Of a stretch of DNA of 64,000 nt, positions 31,013 to 40,131 are shown piece after piece (position 1 is the first letter of the stretch; every line of letters starts with the position of its first letter). Below the pieces are notes generated by a model that did no database searches, was not told where the DNA came from, and saw only the letters and a list, made by a program, of their open reading frames with translations. The stretch spans positions 620,001-684,000 of the forward strand of contig JAEOAD010000026.1 of NCBI GenBank assembly GCA_036365145.1, in the 5' to 3' direction. This DNA comes from Orientallactaga sibirica (lineage: Eukaryota; Chordata; Mammalia; Rodentia; Dipodidae). The translations under genes were made by a program, and so were the position numbers.

Positions 31013-31351
31013 GGGCTGGAGAGATGGCTTAGCGGTTAAGGCGCCTGCCTCCTAAGCCTAAGAACGCTGGTTCCAATCTCCAGCGGTTTCAATCTCCAGG
31101 TCCCACGTTTAGCCAGATGCAAAGTGACGCAAGGGTGCAATGCCGCACTTGACCACAAGGGGGCGCACACATCTGGATTTCGTTCATAGCAGCTGAGAGA
31201 CTGCTGGCGCGCCCATCTCTATCTGTATTCCTCTCCCTCTCTCTCTGTCTGTCTCTCTCTGTGTCTCTCTCCAAAAAGAAATAAAATAAAATAAAATAAT
31301 AAAATAAAATAAAATAAAATAAAATAAAATAAAATAAAATAAAATGTAAAA
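31013..31351 (+). repeat. B2-like SINE type B' with (AAAAT)n tail
   Basis: Perfect 16-bp target duplication AAAGAATGTTAAGGGA (30,997-31,012 and 31,352-31,367). 16-bp tandem duplication around the B box (31,069-31,100). CTCF-like GACCACAAGGGGGCGC at 31,151-31,166. A young insertion. Confidence 0.96.
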
Positions 31352-31367
31352 AAAGAATGTTAAGGGA

Positions 31368-31734
31368 GCAACTCACTTCAACCCAGCCTCGCGTCTTCCC
31401 TGTAGTAGGAACTGCATGCCCCCCCCCCCCAAAACCCGGACAGGAGAACTGTCACAAAAAGAATTCAGAACCCTACTTCTAAAAATAGAAGGCGCAACCA
31501 ACCAGCTGCATGAGCTAAGGGAACCCATTCAAGATCTTGACAGGACGGTCTCCACACTGAATGAAGCTGAACGCAAACTGCATGAGAAAGTCTGAAGCGT
31601 GGAGAATAAAGAAAGAATCAAAACACGGCAAAAGAGCCAAACAGGAATCCTAGAAATGAAAGCAGCACGCAGATAGAACGCCGCCTCCATCACAGGCATG
31701 GTGACACGCAGCAGACACGCATTCCAGTCGTGGG
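31368..31734. other. unique non-coding sequence
   Basis: C run at about 31,421-31,431. No gene recognised. Confidence 0.4.
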
Positions 31735-31853
31735 GTGGGGGCCTTGTTTGCTTGGTTTGTTGAGGCAGGGTGTCCCCATGCAGCCCAGGCTGACCTGGAA
31801 CTCGCCATCCTCCCAAATGCTGGGATTACAGGTGTGCACCATCACACCTGCTC
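31735..31853 (-). repeat. old B1 SINE
   Basis: GAGGCAGGGTGTCCCCATGC, CAGGCTGACCTGGAACTCGCC, GGGATTACAGGTGTGCACC. Shortened middle. Confidence 0.8.
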
Positions 31854-32114
31854 GAGACAAGTGAGGTTTAAAGGAAACGCAGCTGGTTTGGGTTTTTTTT
31901 TTTATTATTATTACCTACTAGATTTGAAGCAAGGTTAATGTACTGAGCATCAGTTGATATGTAATCTTTTAATATGATGGAAATGACACTGGACAAGCTG
32001 TCAGGCACCAGACAGTGGCTTTGCCCTGCAGTTACACAGCTGGATGACCACGGGAGAGCCAGCTACTTTTTCCTTTATGCAAAGAGTTGTCTCCTGTTAA
32101 ATTTTTATCTATGT

Positions 32115-32716
32115 TGGTGTGGTGTGTGTGTGTGTGTGTGTGTAGGCGTGTGCATGCCGCCATGTGGAGTTCAGAGGACCACTTTCAGGCATCAATCCTT
32201 ACCTTCCTTGAGGCAGGATGTCATGTTGTTCACCGCTGCCTCAAGTTCCTGGTGGATTCCTTTGCCTCTGTCTCTCTTCTTTCCCGTACACATGGCTGGG
32301 ATCACAAACACCAGTCACAGCATCTGGTTTTTTATTTATTTTTTATTATTTTTTTGGAGAGAGACACAGAAAGAGAGACAGAGAGAGAGAGAGAGAGGGA
32401 GAGGAAGACAGAGATGGGCGCGCCAGCAGTGTCTCAGCTGCTGTGAACGAAATCCAGATGTGTGCGCCCCCTTGTGGGCAAGTGAGGCATTGCGCCCTTG
32501 CATCACTTTGCATCTGGCTAAACGTGGGACCTGGAGATTGGAACCGCTGGAGATTGGAACCAGCGTTCTTAGGCTTAGCAGGCAGGCGCCTTAACCGCTA
32601 AGCCACCTCTCCAGCCCTGATTTTTTTTTTTTTAACGTGGCTGCTAGGATTCGGAATTTGGCTACTCAGGTTTGCGTGGCAATTGCTTTATCCATTGAGC
32701 CATCTCCCTAGCCTCT
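32115..32716 (-). repeat. B4-like SINE split by a type B' SINE
   Basis: The 3' part with its (GT)n end is at 32,115-32,335 (TTCAGAGGACCACTTTCAGG, GGCTGGGATCACAAACACC). The head follows the insertion at 32,620-32,716 (ATTGAGCCATCTCCCTAGCC). Confidence 0.75.
32336..32618 (-). repeat. B2-like SINE type B' nested in B4
   Basis: Reverse copy with the 16-bp B-box duplication (32,531-32,562) and CTCF-like GCCCACAAGGGGGCGC on the minus strand at 32,464-32,479. Confidence 0.94.
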
Positions 32717-32748
32717 CTTTTATTTTTTTATTAAAATATTTTACTCAA

Positions 32749-32975
32749 GGGATGGAAAGATGGCTTAGTGGTTAAGGCGCCTGTCTGCCAAGCCTAAGAA
32801 TGCCCGTTCGATTCTCCAGGTCCCACGTTTAGCCAGCCACAATGCCACACTTGCCCACAAGGGGGTGCACACGTCTGGAGTTCGTTCACAGCGACTGAGA
32901 GGCTGCTGGCATGCCCATTCTCTGTCTCTCTCTTTCTTTCTCTCTGACTGTCTCCAAATAGATACATACACATAT
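32749..32975 (+). repeat. B2-like SINE type B with body deletion
   Basis: GGGATGGAAAGATGGCTTAG head, B box GTTCGATTCTCC. The GATGCAAAGTGACGCAAGGGCG segment is lost (AGCCAGCCACAATGCC). CTCF-like GCCCACAAGGGGGTGC at 32,853-32,868. Confidence 0.92.
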
Positions 32976-32999
32976 ACATTTTTTTTTTAACTTGAGAAC

Positions 33000-33105
33000 C
33001 AGACATGGCATATGTCTGAAGGATCACTATGAGCCTGAGGCCAGCCTGGACTACAGAGTGAGTTCCAGGTCAGCCTGAAGTACAGTGATACCAGGTCAAA
33101 AAAAT
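33000..33105 (+). repeat. B1 SINE, degraded
   Basis: CCAGACATGGCATATGTCTGAAGG, then GCCTGAGGCCAGCCTGGACTAC. The 5' third is mostly deleted. Confidence 0.8.
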
Positions 33106-33113
33106 GTATTTTA

Positions 33114-33420
33114 GGGGCTGGAGAGATGGCTCGGTGGTTAAAGACACTTGCTTGCAGAGCCTGATGGCCCAGGTTCGATTCCCCAGTACCAGTGTAAAGC
33201 CAGATGCATAAAGTGGTACATGAGTCTGGAGTTTGTTTGCAGTGGCAGGAAGCCCTGGAGTGCCCATTCTCTCTCTCTCTCTCTTTCTCTCTCTCCCTCT
33301 CTCTGCCTCCCAAGTGCAGGGATTAAAGCTGTGTGCCACCATGCCTGGCTTCTCTCTCTCTTTTTCTCTCTCTCTTTCTCTCTCCCTCTGTTTCTGTCTG
33401 TTTCTCTCAAGTAAATAATT
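33114..33420 (+). repeat. B2-like SINE carrying a B1 fragment
   Basis: Normal head and body, but the CT stretch is interrupted at about 33,305-33,350 by TGCCTCCCAAGTGCAGGG...GCCACCATGCCTGGC, the antisense of a B1 5' end. CT repeats lie on both sides. Confidence 0.88.
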
Positions 33421-33580
33421 TTTTTTAAATATATTTTAGTTAGCTTACAAAATAATGGGTTTCCTTATGATATTTTCATACATATATCATTGTATTTTCC
33501 TCATATTCACCACCACTACCCTCTTCCATTCTTTCTCCCCACCCTCTTTCTCGCTGACTGAGACCTCATCAAAAAAAAAA
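33421..33580 (-). repeat. rodent L1 3' end, antisense
   Basis: TTAGCTTACAAAATAATGGG, CTTATGATATTTTCATACAT, TTTCCTCATATTCACCACC match the antisense of a rodent L1 3' UTR as I remember it. Confidence 0.7.
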
Positions 33581-34111
33581 AAAAAAAAACTTCGAATTCT
33601 GCCTAATCTCTGCATAGTGACATATTCTCCCTGGAAGAGTTCATACGGGTTCCAGGGTTTTGCTCGCTCAGCCCACTTGAGAAAGCAGAAAGCTTCTGAC
33701 ACTTTGAGTTCCTTTCACATTAAGAGAGGTTCCTTTCAACATTAAGAAGCCTGTTGCTAGAGCAACCCTGTTTCCTTGTGATGGACACATTTTTAGTGGA
33801 AAACTTTGCCCCCCTAGAGACATAACAGTTCTAAATTTTAAGTTCACTTAGTTAAAATATACAGACCACATAAAGATCTGGAAGGAAACGAGAAGAAAGA
33901 AAGAAAGAAAACCAGTGAGTTGTATTCACCTTGTTTTTTTTTTCAACTGCCTCAGATCCTGTTTGCTACCTCTGTTGTTTTCTGCGGTTAAAGAAAAGGG
34001 TGAGGCTCAGAGAAGTCAGAGCAATTGGTGTACGACTCTCCTCGCGTGCCACAGCAATGTTGCATGACGGAGAGACAGAGACAGACAGATGGAGAGAGAC
34101 AGAAACACAGA
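33581..34111. other. unique sequence, MIR-like patch
   Basis: A possible MIR fragment (GGTGAGGCTCAGAGAAGTCAG, about 33,998-34,040). The rest is not recognised. Confidence 0.4.
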
Positions 34112-34250
34112 GCCGGGCATGGTGGCGCACGCCTTTAGTCCCAGCATTTGGTAGGCAGAGGTAGGAGGATCGCCTTGAGTTCAAGGCCACCCTGAGACTA
34201 CATAGTGAATTCCAGGTCAGCCTGGACTAGAGTGAGAACCTATCGAAAAA
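34112..34250 (+). repeat. B1 SINE
   Basis: GCCGGGCATGGTGGCGCACG head, GGCCACCCTGAGACTACATAG body. The tail is an AAAG-rich stretch to about 34,300. Confidence 0.93.
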
Positions 34251-34427
34251 CCAAAGAAAAAAGAAAGAAAGAAAAAGAAGAAAAAAGAAAAAAACACAGA
34301 CAGAAAGGAGAGCACCCTCCCACACATCATAATCTCAGTCTCTCTCCCTCTTCTCTCTCTTCCCCTTTCTCTCCACTCTCTCTGACCCTCTGCCTCTCTT
34401 CTCTTTTTTTTTTTTTAAAATATTTTA

Positions 34428-34635
34428 GGGCTGGAGAGATGGCTTGTGGTTAAGGCACTTGCCTGAGAAGCCTAAGGACTCAGGTTCAAATCCTCAGTAC
34501 CCACATAAGCCAGGTGCACAAGGTGGCACATGTCTCTGGAGTTTGTCTGCAGTGGCTAGAGTCTCTGGCACGCCCATTCTCTCTCTTTCTCTCTCTCTCT
34601 CTCTGATAAATAAATAAGATACTTTTAAAAAAAAG
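34428..34635 (+). repeat. B2-like SINE type A (inverted pair, left arm)
   Basis: GGGCTGGAGAGATGGCTTG head, AAATAAATAAGATAC tail. The tail faces the reversed copy about 15 bp further on. Confidence 0.93.
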
Positions 34636-34645
34636 AAAAGAAAAA

Positions 34646-34838
34646 ATCTTTTATTTATTTGCAAGGAGAGAGAGAAGAGAGAGAATGGGCACATCAGGGC
34701 CTCTTGCCACCACAAATGAATTCCAGATGCATGTGCCACTTTGTGCATCTGGCTTTACATGGGCACTGGGGATTCAAACCCAGGCCATCAGGCTTTGCAA
34801 GCAAACACCTTTAACTGCTGAGCCATCTCTCCAGCCCT
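34646..34838 (-). repeat. B2-like SINE type A (inverted pair, right arm)
   Basis: Reverse copy: CACCACAAATGAATTCCAGA, head GAGCCATCTCTCCAGCCC. Forms a tail-to-tail palindrome with the previous SINE. Confidence 0.93.
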
Positions 34839-34849
34839 CTCTTCTCTCT

Positions 34850-35007
34850 CTTTTTTTTTTAAGTTTTTTCAAGGTAGGGTCTCACTCTAGCCCAGATTGA
34901 CATGGAATTCACTCTGTATTCTCAGGGTGGCCTCGAACTCACGGCGATCCTCCTACCTCTGCCTCCCAAGTGCTAGGATTAAAGGCGTGCGCTACCACAC
35001 CCAGCTA
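34850..35007 (-). repeat. B1 SINE
   Basis: Reverse B1: CTCACTCTAGCCCAGATTGAC ... GGCGTGCGCTACCACACCC. Confidence 0.93.
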
Positions 35008-36005
35008 TCCTGTCTTCTCTTTTATTTTCTCTCTCTCTCTCTCTCTCTGCCTTAAGTTTGCTTTCCAAACACCAAGTAATACTGTGTTGCTTAGATAACA
35101 GTTACTATCAGATAGAGATTATCTTCTTTCTTGAGAAAATTGTTGATTAGGTGATAAAGGTATTGAAAACCCATTGGTTAGAGTGAGGCTCTTTCCCCCT
35201 TGTTGTTTCAGACTTATTCAATCAATTAATTGTTGGTGGGACGCGTAGCCCCGAGGGCCGTCTGGTGAATGGGAGTGGACAGCTGCTTAGCTGATGACTA
35301 GAACAAGTATGAGGATGGGACAAGCCATGCTGACAGAGGGACCCTGCCCCACTGAAGCCTCAGCCAGCCAGCACTGGAGAACAGAGGAGTCCCGTGATGG
35401 GGGGAGGGATCAGTTCTGCAGGGTTTCAGCATCCAGAATTATCCTTTAGCCGAGCCACAGGTTCCTTACAAACACCACGGTGCCGCTTCCAGTCTCAGCA
35501 CTGCTCGGGAGGGTGCTAAGGAGTGCAGTGAGTTAACAGACACCCGAGGGCACAGGATGTGTGCAGACTCTTTCACTGCTCTGATACACTCCCTGCCTTT
35601 TCAGATGTTGCTTAAAGACCACGTGAGACTGCACAGGTTTGGCAGGTCTTTGAATGTCCCCAGAGCCTGCAGCACAGTGTTCTGTTCTAGAAGGCTGTGT
35701 AGAGACGGTTGGAGCAGTCTCCTCAATTAGACTGCCCACAGCTCTTTAAAGACTAGTATGTGCTTAGAACAAGTGTGAAAGCTTTGGAACCAAACCTCTC
35801 ACCTTTCCCCACAAGAAAGTGAGACAGCACGCTTTCTCTTTCCAAGGGAACTTCCATCTGGACAGGGAACTGGAAAATATATCCAGACTAAAATCATAAT
35901 TGATTGGTATGTATGCTTAAGTTTTGTCTTTCTATGAAGACTGGTTATATAATGAAAGGAAGTTTGTTGTGTTTTGTTGCTGTGTATAGATGTGAATGTA
36001 AGGTG

Positions 36006-36006
<1 letters not shown>
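35008..36006. other. unique, SINE-free 1-kb stretch
   Basis: Includes CAATCAATTAATTG at about 35,219-35,232, a homeodomain-like motif. May contain conserved non-coding DNA. No exon seen. Confidence 0.4.
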
Positions 36007-36036
<30 letters not shown>

Positions 36037-36060
36037 CATGTGTGTGGTTTCTGCACGTGT
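36007..36060. repeat. (GT)n microsatellite
   Basis: About 14 GT units then GCATGTGTGTGG. CCCATGCGGGGTGC-like unique sequence follows. It may be the end of a degraded B4. Confidence 0.85.
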
Positions 36061-36261
36061 ATGTGTCCTCAGGGTACCCGTGTGCTCTCCTGCAATGCGG
36101 GGTGCACCTGAGGGAGCCCACTCCATCACTTTTCCATCTTGTTCTGGTTTCAGTCTCTCAGTGAATACTGGAGATTGCTATCTTGTGCGAGCCAGAACAA
36201 CTGTCTGGTCTCTGCTCCCTTTACAGAACTTTACAGAACCATCTCTGTTTCAGTGGTTTTT

Positions 36262-36459
36262 AAAAATATTTTATTTGTTTATTTATTTATGAATGAATGA
36301 AAGAGAGAATGGATGCACCAGGGCCTCTAGCCAATGCAAACAAACTCTAGCTGCATGCCCCACCTTGTGCATCTGGCTTGCACGGGTCCTGGGAAACTGA
36401 ACCTGGGTCCTTTGGCTTCGTAGGCAAGTGCCTTCACCACTAAGCCATCTCTCCATCCC
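36262..36459 (-). repeat. B2-like SINE type A
   Basis: Reverse copy with an (AATG)n-modified GA region (ATGAATGAATGAAAG) and CCATCTCTCCATCCC head. Confidence 0.92.
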
Positions 36460-37445
36460 TGTTGTTTATTTTTTAAAAATAGGCAAACAATTACACAGTG
36501 TTTCTGGCATGCTTTTTTAATATTGCATTTTGAATTATATTTGCCTCTCCAAAATGGAAACAAAAGAGAGGGAGAAGAAGAAGGGAGGGAGGGAAAGAGG
36601 AAAGAAAGGGGAGGGAATTAAATTAAGGTAATGTACAAAAGCAGTGAATCCAGGACGCTCACACCAGTTAAATTTTGCCTTTTACAGAGAAAGGGAGAGA
36701 AATAGAACAGCCATGTGAGTCTTGCTAGAATAGTGCTAGAACGGGAAGTTTTCCTGATTATTCCATGTTTTATAGCACATTAAGTACAGTGATTGTGATT
36801 TAACTATCTGACTCTTTCTCAAACAGTATCTGAGGTTCTCAATTGTCCCAAATGGGGACGGAGGGCGGGCAGGCAGAGACTACCCCAGTTTGACAGCCTG
36901 AAAAGAATTGCCTACTCTGTTTTTACCGTTTGCCAGAACAGCTTGGCTCGGCGTCCACCTCTGGATTCCTGGATAAACACTGGTTGGAGTCATTGTCCCT
37001 CCGTCCCAGGGTGGGAAGCAGACACAAGCCTCCCTGCAGTAACTCATGCCTGTGTGACGGTCGCCGGGGATCACCACCCAGCATTCTCTTCCCATAGATG
37101 TCGAGGAAGCTTGCTTTGGCTGGTGCCAAAGAGATGGTGTCATTTCAGGGGCACAAACTAAAATAGCACATTGAACTGAAGCTATGCGGGCTGGCTTAGC
37201 CACCGGTCTACCCCCTCCGATCCATGACCTCCCCTGACCTCAGAATCATTATTTAGATCCGCCAATGCTAAAAGGAGCCTGATAGTACCAGCAAAGTTTC
37301 TGGAGTGTTTATTTTAGTGGTTCTAAAATAAGCCAGCCAATTCTTAACTTCTTAGGAGGAATGGATCTTCTACAGGACTTGACTTGCAAGCTAAAAGTCT
37401 GTGCGTCCCCATGGTGTATGTGGCAATTTGAAAAGAAAGAAAGAG
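36460..37445. other. repeat-free sequence, possible conserved non-coding DNA
   Basis: 36,550-36,615 is purine-rich. 36,615-36,860 is AT-rich and evenly composed (AATTAAATTAAGGTAATG, CCTGATTATTCCATG). No exon support. Confidence 0.35.
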
Positions 37446-37700
37446 GGGCCGGGGCGATAGCGCCCTCCACGCAAACATGAGGGCCAGAGGTTGGATCCCA
37501 GGCACTTGTGTGAATGTCCAGTGGGTGTGGCCACTGCCTGTAATCACAGCACTTGCTGAGGGGGGCGGGGCTGAGGCCTTTTGGAGCAGGCAGGTTGAAT
37601 CGGCAGGCTCCCACCTCAATTGAAAGACCCAGAGGATTCAGGAAGATACAGAAAGGCAGCCTCTGGCCTGCACACACACACACACACACACACACAAGTA
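37446..37700 (+). repeat. B4-like SINE with (CA)n tail
   Basis: GGGGCCGGGGCGATAGC head, GAGGTTGGATCCCAGGC, GTAATCACAGCACTTGCTG, and GCCTCTGGCCTGCACACAC tail. CA tract at about 37,671-37,696. Confidence 0.75.
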
Positions 37701-37754
37701 CACGTAGATCCACACACACGTGTGTGCCCACGTGCATGCACATCACGCATACAT

Positions 37755-37915
37755 ACATGTGGAAGGGAAGAGAGGGAAACGAAGAAAGAAAAAAGAAAGG
37801 AAGAAAGAGAAGGAGCGAGGATGGGATGAAGGAAAGAAGGAAGGGAGGGAGGGAGGGAGGGATGAAGGAAAGAAGGAAGGGAGGGAGGGAGGGAGGCAGG
37901 GGGATGAAGGAAAGA
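37755..37915. repeat. purine-rich (GGGA/AAGG)n tract
   Basis: About 160 bp nearly all purines on the + strand. Includes two similar 40-bp modules (AAGGGAGGGAGGGAGGGAGG with GATGAAGGAAAG), an internal duplication. Confidence 0.88.
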
Positions 37916-38699
37916 ATTGTTTAAGCAAAACATTGGAATATGTGGTGAGCATTGCCCATGGCAGAAGCCCGCTCCCTTCCTTGAGTGAACGTATTTTCTA
38001 GAGTGTGATGCGTGAACTCTGTGGCGTGCGGTTCATTAAGCTCTGGCAAGTATCAGCTTGTTCAATTTCTCGTTTTTTTTTTTTTTTTTGATGACTGAAT
38101 TTTGTGCAGCAATTGTCTGCCAAAAGCTGTGATGTTTAAGATGCTTTGGAGATGATTTTAGAAGGGCCTTTAAAAGAAAGTGAAGGTGTACCCCACATGG
38201 AGGCACATGTCAGCAATTCTGGTACGAAGAGACCGAGGCAGGAGGATTACTGTGAGACGCGTGAGGAGGAGTATGTGGAGATTGAAATGTGCACATAGGA
38301 TCTGGGGAAAGCACTCTTAAAGCCCTTTAGATTTGTTACTCGGCTGAAATAGCAGGGGAAACAGCTCCGCTTTCTGGCTGTATACTAAGGGGTCACAAGG
38401 ATAACTTTGGGGTGAAATACACCTCAGCGCCTTACACCCTCTAGAACCTGAAAAATAAAAAAGATCAACATTTACAATAATAACACAAAGCACAATAAGA
38501 AGCTTTTCAAGAAAACACCTGTTTTGAAATGGACTGCCTGCATTGTGTGTTCATTTTCATATGTGCATAGATCTGCATACATCTGCTCACTCAGCGGACC
38601 CCTTTCAGAGGAGGGCCGGGCACTTTTCCCAGCTATACTGCTATGCAGGAAGTACCTGAATACAGAAAGCCGAAAACCAGTGCTATGCACAAATCCTTG
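37916..38699. other. mostly unique sequence
   Basis: Includes a T run (38,074-38,090) and a degraded B1 (about 38,185-38,260, GAGGCAGGAGGATTACTGTGAG). No gene recognised. Confidence 0.4.
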
Positions 38700-38717
38700 A
38701 TATTTAAAATACTTATA

Positions 38718-38901
38718 TATTGAGTTATTTGAGAGAAAGAGAGAGATAATGGGGGCGCCAGGGCTTCCTGCCACTGCAAACAAACTCCAGATGCATGTGC
38801 CACTTTGTGCATCTGGCTTTACGTGGGTCCTGGGGAATTGAACCCGGGTGGTTAAGTTTTGCAGGCAAGTGCCTTAACCACTGAGTTATATCTCCAGCTC
38901 C

Positions 38902-38902
<1 letters not shown>
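38718..38902 (-). repeat. B2-like SINE type A
   Basis: Reverse copy: CACTGCAAACAAACTCCAGA, GTTATATCTCCAGCTCC head. Confidence 0.92.
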
Positions 38903-38905
<3 letters not shown>

Positions 38906-38936
<31 letters not shown>

Positions 38937-39079
38937 GTTTTTCAAGGTAGGGTCTCACTCTGGCTCAGGCTGACCTGGAATTCACTATGTAGTCTCAGGG
39001 TGGCCTCGAACTCTCAGTGATCCTCCTACCTCTGCCTCCCGAGTGCTGGGATTAAAGGCATGCGCCACCACGCCCAGCT
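38906..39079 (-). repeat. B1 SINE with long poly-A tail
   Basis: About 29 T's (38,907-38,935), then a full reverse B1 ending GCGCCACCACGCCCAGC. Confidence 0.94.
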
Positions 39080-39167
39080 CAAATCTTTGATTTTTAACAC
39101 CCAGACTTGCATACTGAAGGAAAATGGCTGTACAATGGACCCAGTATTTGAACTCAAAAGACTTAAT

Positions 39168-39358
39168 TCAGGATGCAGTGGTAGCTTAGCAGTTAAGGTG
39201 CTTGCCTGCAAAGCCAAAGGACCCAGGTTTGATTTCCCAGGACCCATGTAAACCAGATGCACATGGTGGCACATGTGTCTGGAGTTTGTTTGCAGCAGCT
39301 GAAGGCCCTGGTATACCCATCTTCTCTGTCCTCTTTCAAATAAATAAAATATTTTTTA
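39168..39358 (+). repeat. B2-like SINE type A
   Basis: GGATGCAGTGGTAGCTTAGC diverged head, GGTTTGATTTCCC B box. First of three SINEs in the same orientation. Confidence 0.9.
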
Positions 39359-39365
39359 AAAAATT

Positions 39366-39567
39366 GGGGACTGGAGAGATGGCTTAGTAGTTAAGGCACT
39401 TGCCTGCAAAGCCAAAGGACCCAAGTTGACTCCCCAGGACCTACGTAAGCCAGATGCACAAGGGGTGGCATGCATCTGGAGTTCATTTGCAGTGGCTAGA
39501 GGCCCTAGCGCTCCCATTCTCTCTCTCTCTCTCTCCCTTTTTCTCTGTCAAATAAATAAATAAATTT
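39366..39567 (+). repeat. B2-like SINE type A
   Basis: GGGGACTGGAGAGATGGCTTAG head. B box damaged (AAGTTGACTCCCC). AAATAAATAAATAAA tail. Confidence 0.93.
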
Positions 39568-39610
39568 TAAAAGACTATGTTAAAAAAAATCCCCTTGATT
39601 AAAAAAATTA

Positions 39611-39842
39611 GGGGATTGGAGAGATGGTTTAGTGGTTAAGGCACTTGTCTGCAAAGCCAAAGGACCCAGGTTCAATTCCCCAGGACCCATGTAAACCAGA
39701 GGCACAAGGTGGCGTATTTGTCTGGAGTTTGTTTGCAGCTACTGGAGGCCCCAGCGCACCTATTCTCTCTCTTTCTGTATCTGCCTCTCTCCTTTCTTTC
39801 TCTCTCTCTCAAATAAATAAATGAATGAAAAAATATTTTTTA
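39611..39842 (+). repeat. B2-like SINE type A
   Basis: GGGGATTGGAGAGATGGTTTAG head, GGTTCAATTCCCC B box, AAATAAATAAATGAATG tail. Confidence 0.93.
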
Positions 39843-40131
39843 AACATTTTTTTAAAGCTGTCTTCGGAATACAGACTCTCTCTGGCTCATAAGAGCCAAG
39901 CCTCCATCTGATCTCCACCACGTGACCAGAGCAGGGCTGGCTCAGAATAACCCCAAACGCTTGGCACGGAAGAGTCTCATGATTCCTTCCCTATCTTCTA
40001 TTGCTTCTAGTCATCTGGTCTCCCTTTCAAAATGCCCCAGTGTCAGAGAACAGTGTACGCTATGGCAGTTTTATTGTGGAGGGAGGGTCCTCACCTCCTC
40101 AGGACATGCTGGAGGTGAAGACACATAGCCT
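39843..40131. other. unique sequence left of the minisatellite
   Basis: No repeat seen. It ends in ACATAGCCTTAACAGTAC, which looks like a degenerate first unit. Confidence 0.5.

Noticed and set aside
32336..32716. retroviral LTR
   Set aside because: The structure is explained by a B4-like SINE split by a type B' SINE. No TG...CA ends, primer site or polyadenylation signal order. No retroviral genes were seen anywhere in the window.
37755..37915. lysine/glutamate-rich coding exon
   Set aside because: Pure GGGA/AAGG purine tract. Translation of low-complexity DNA.
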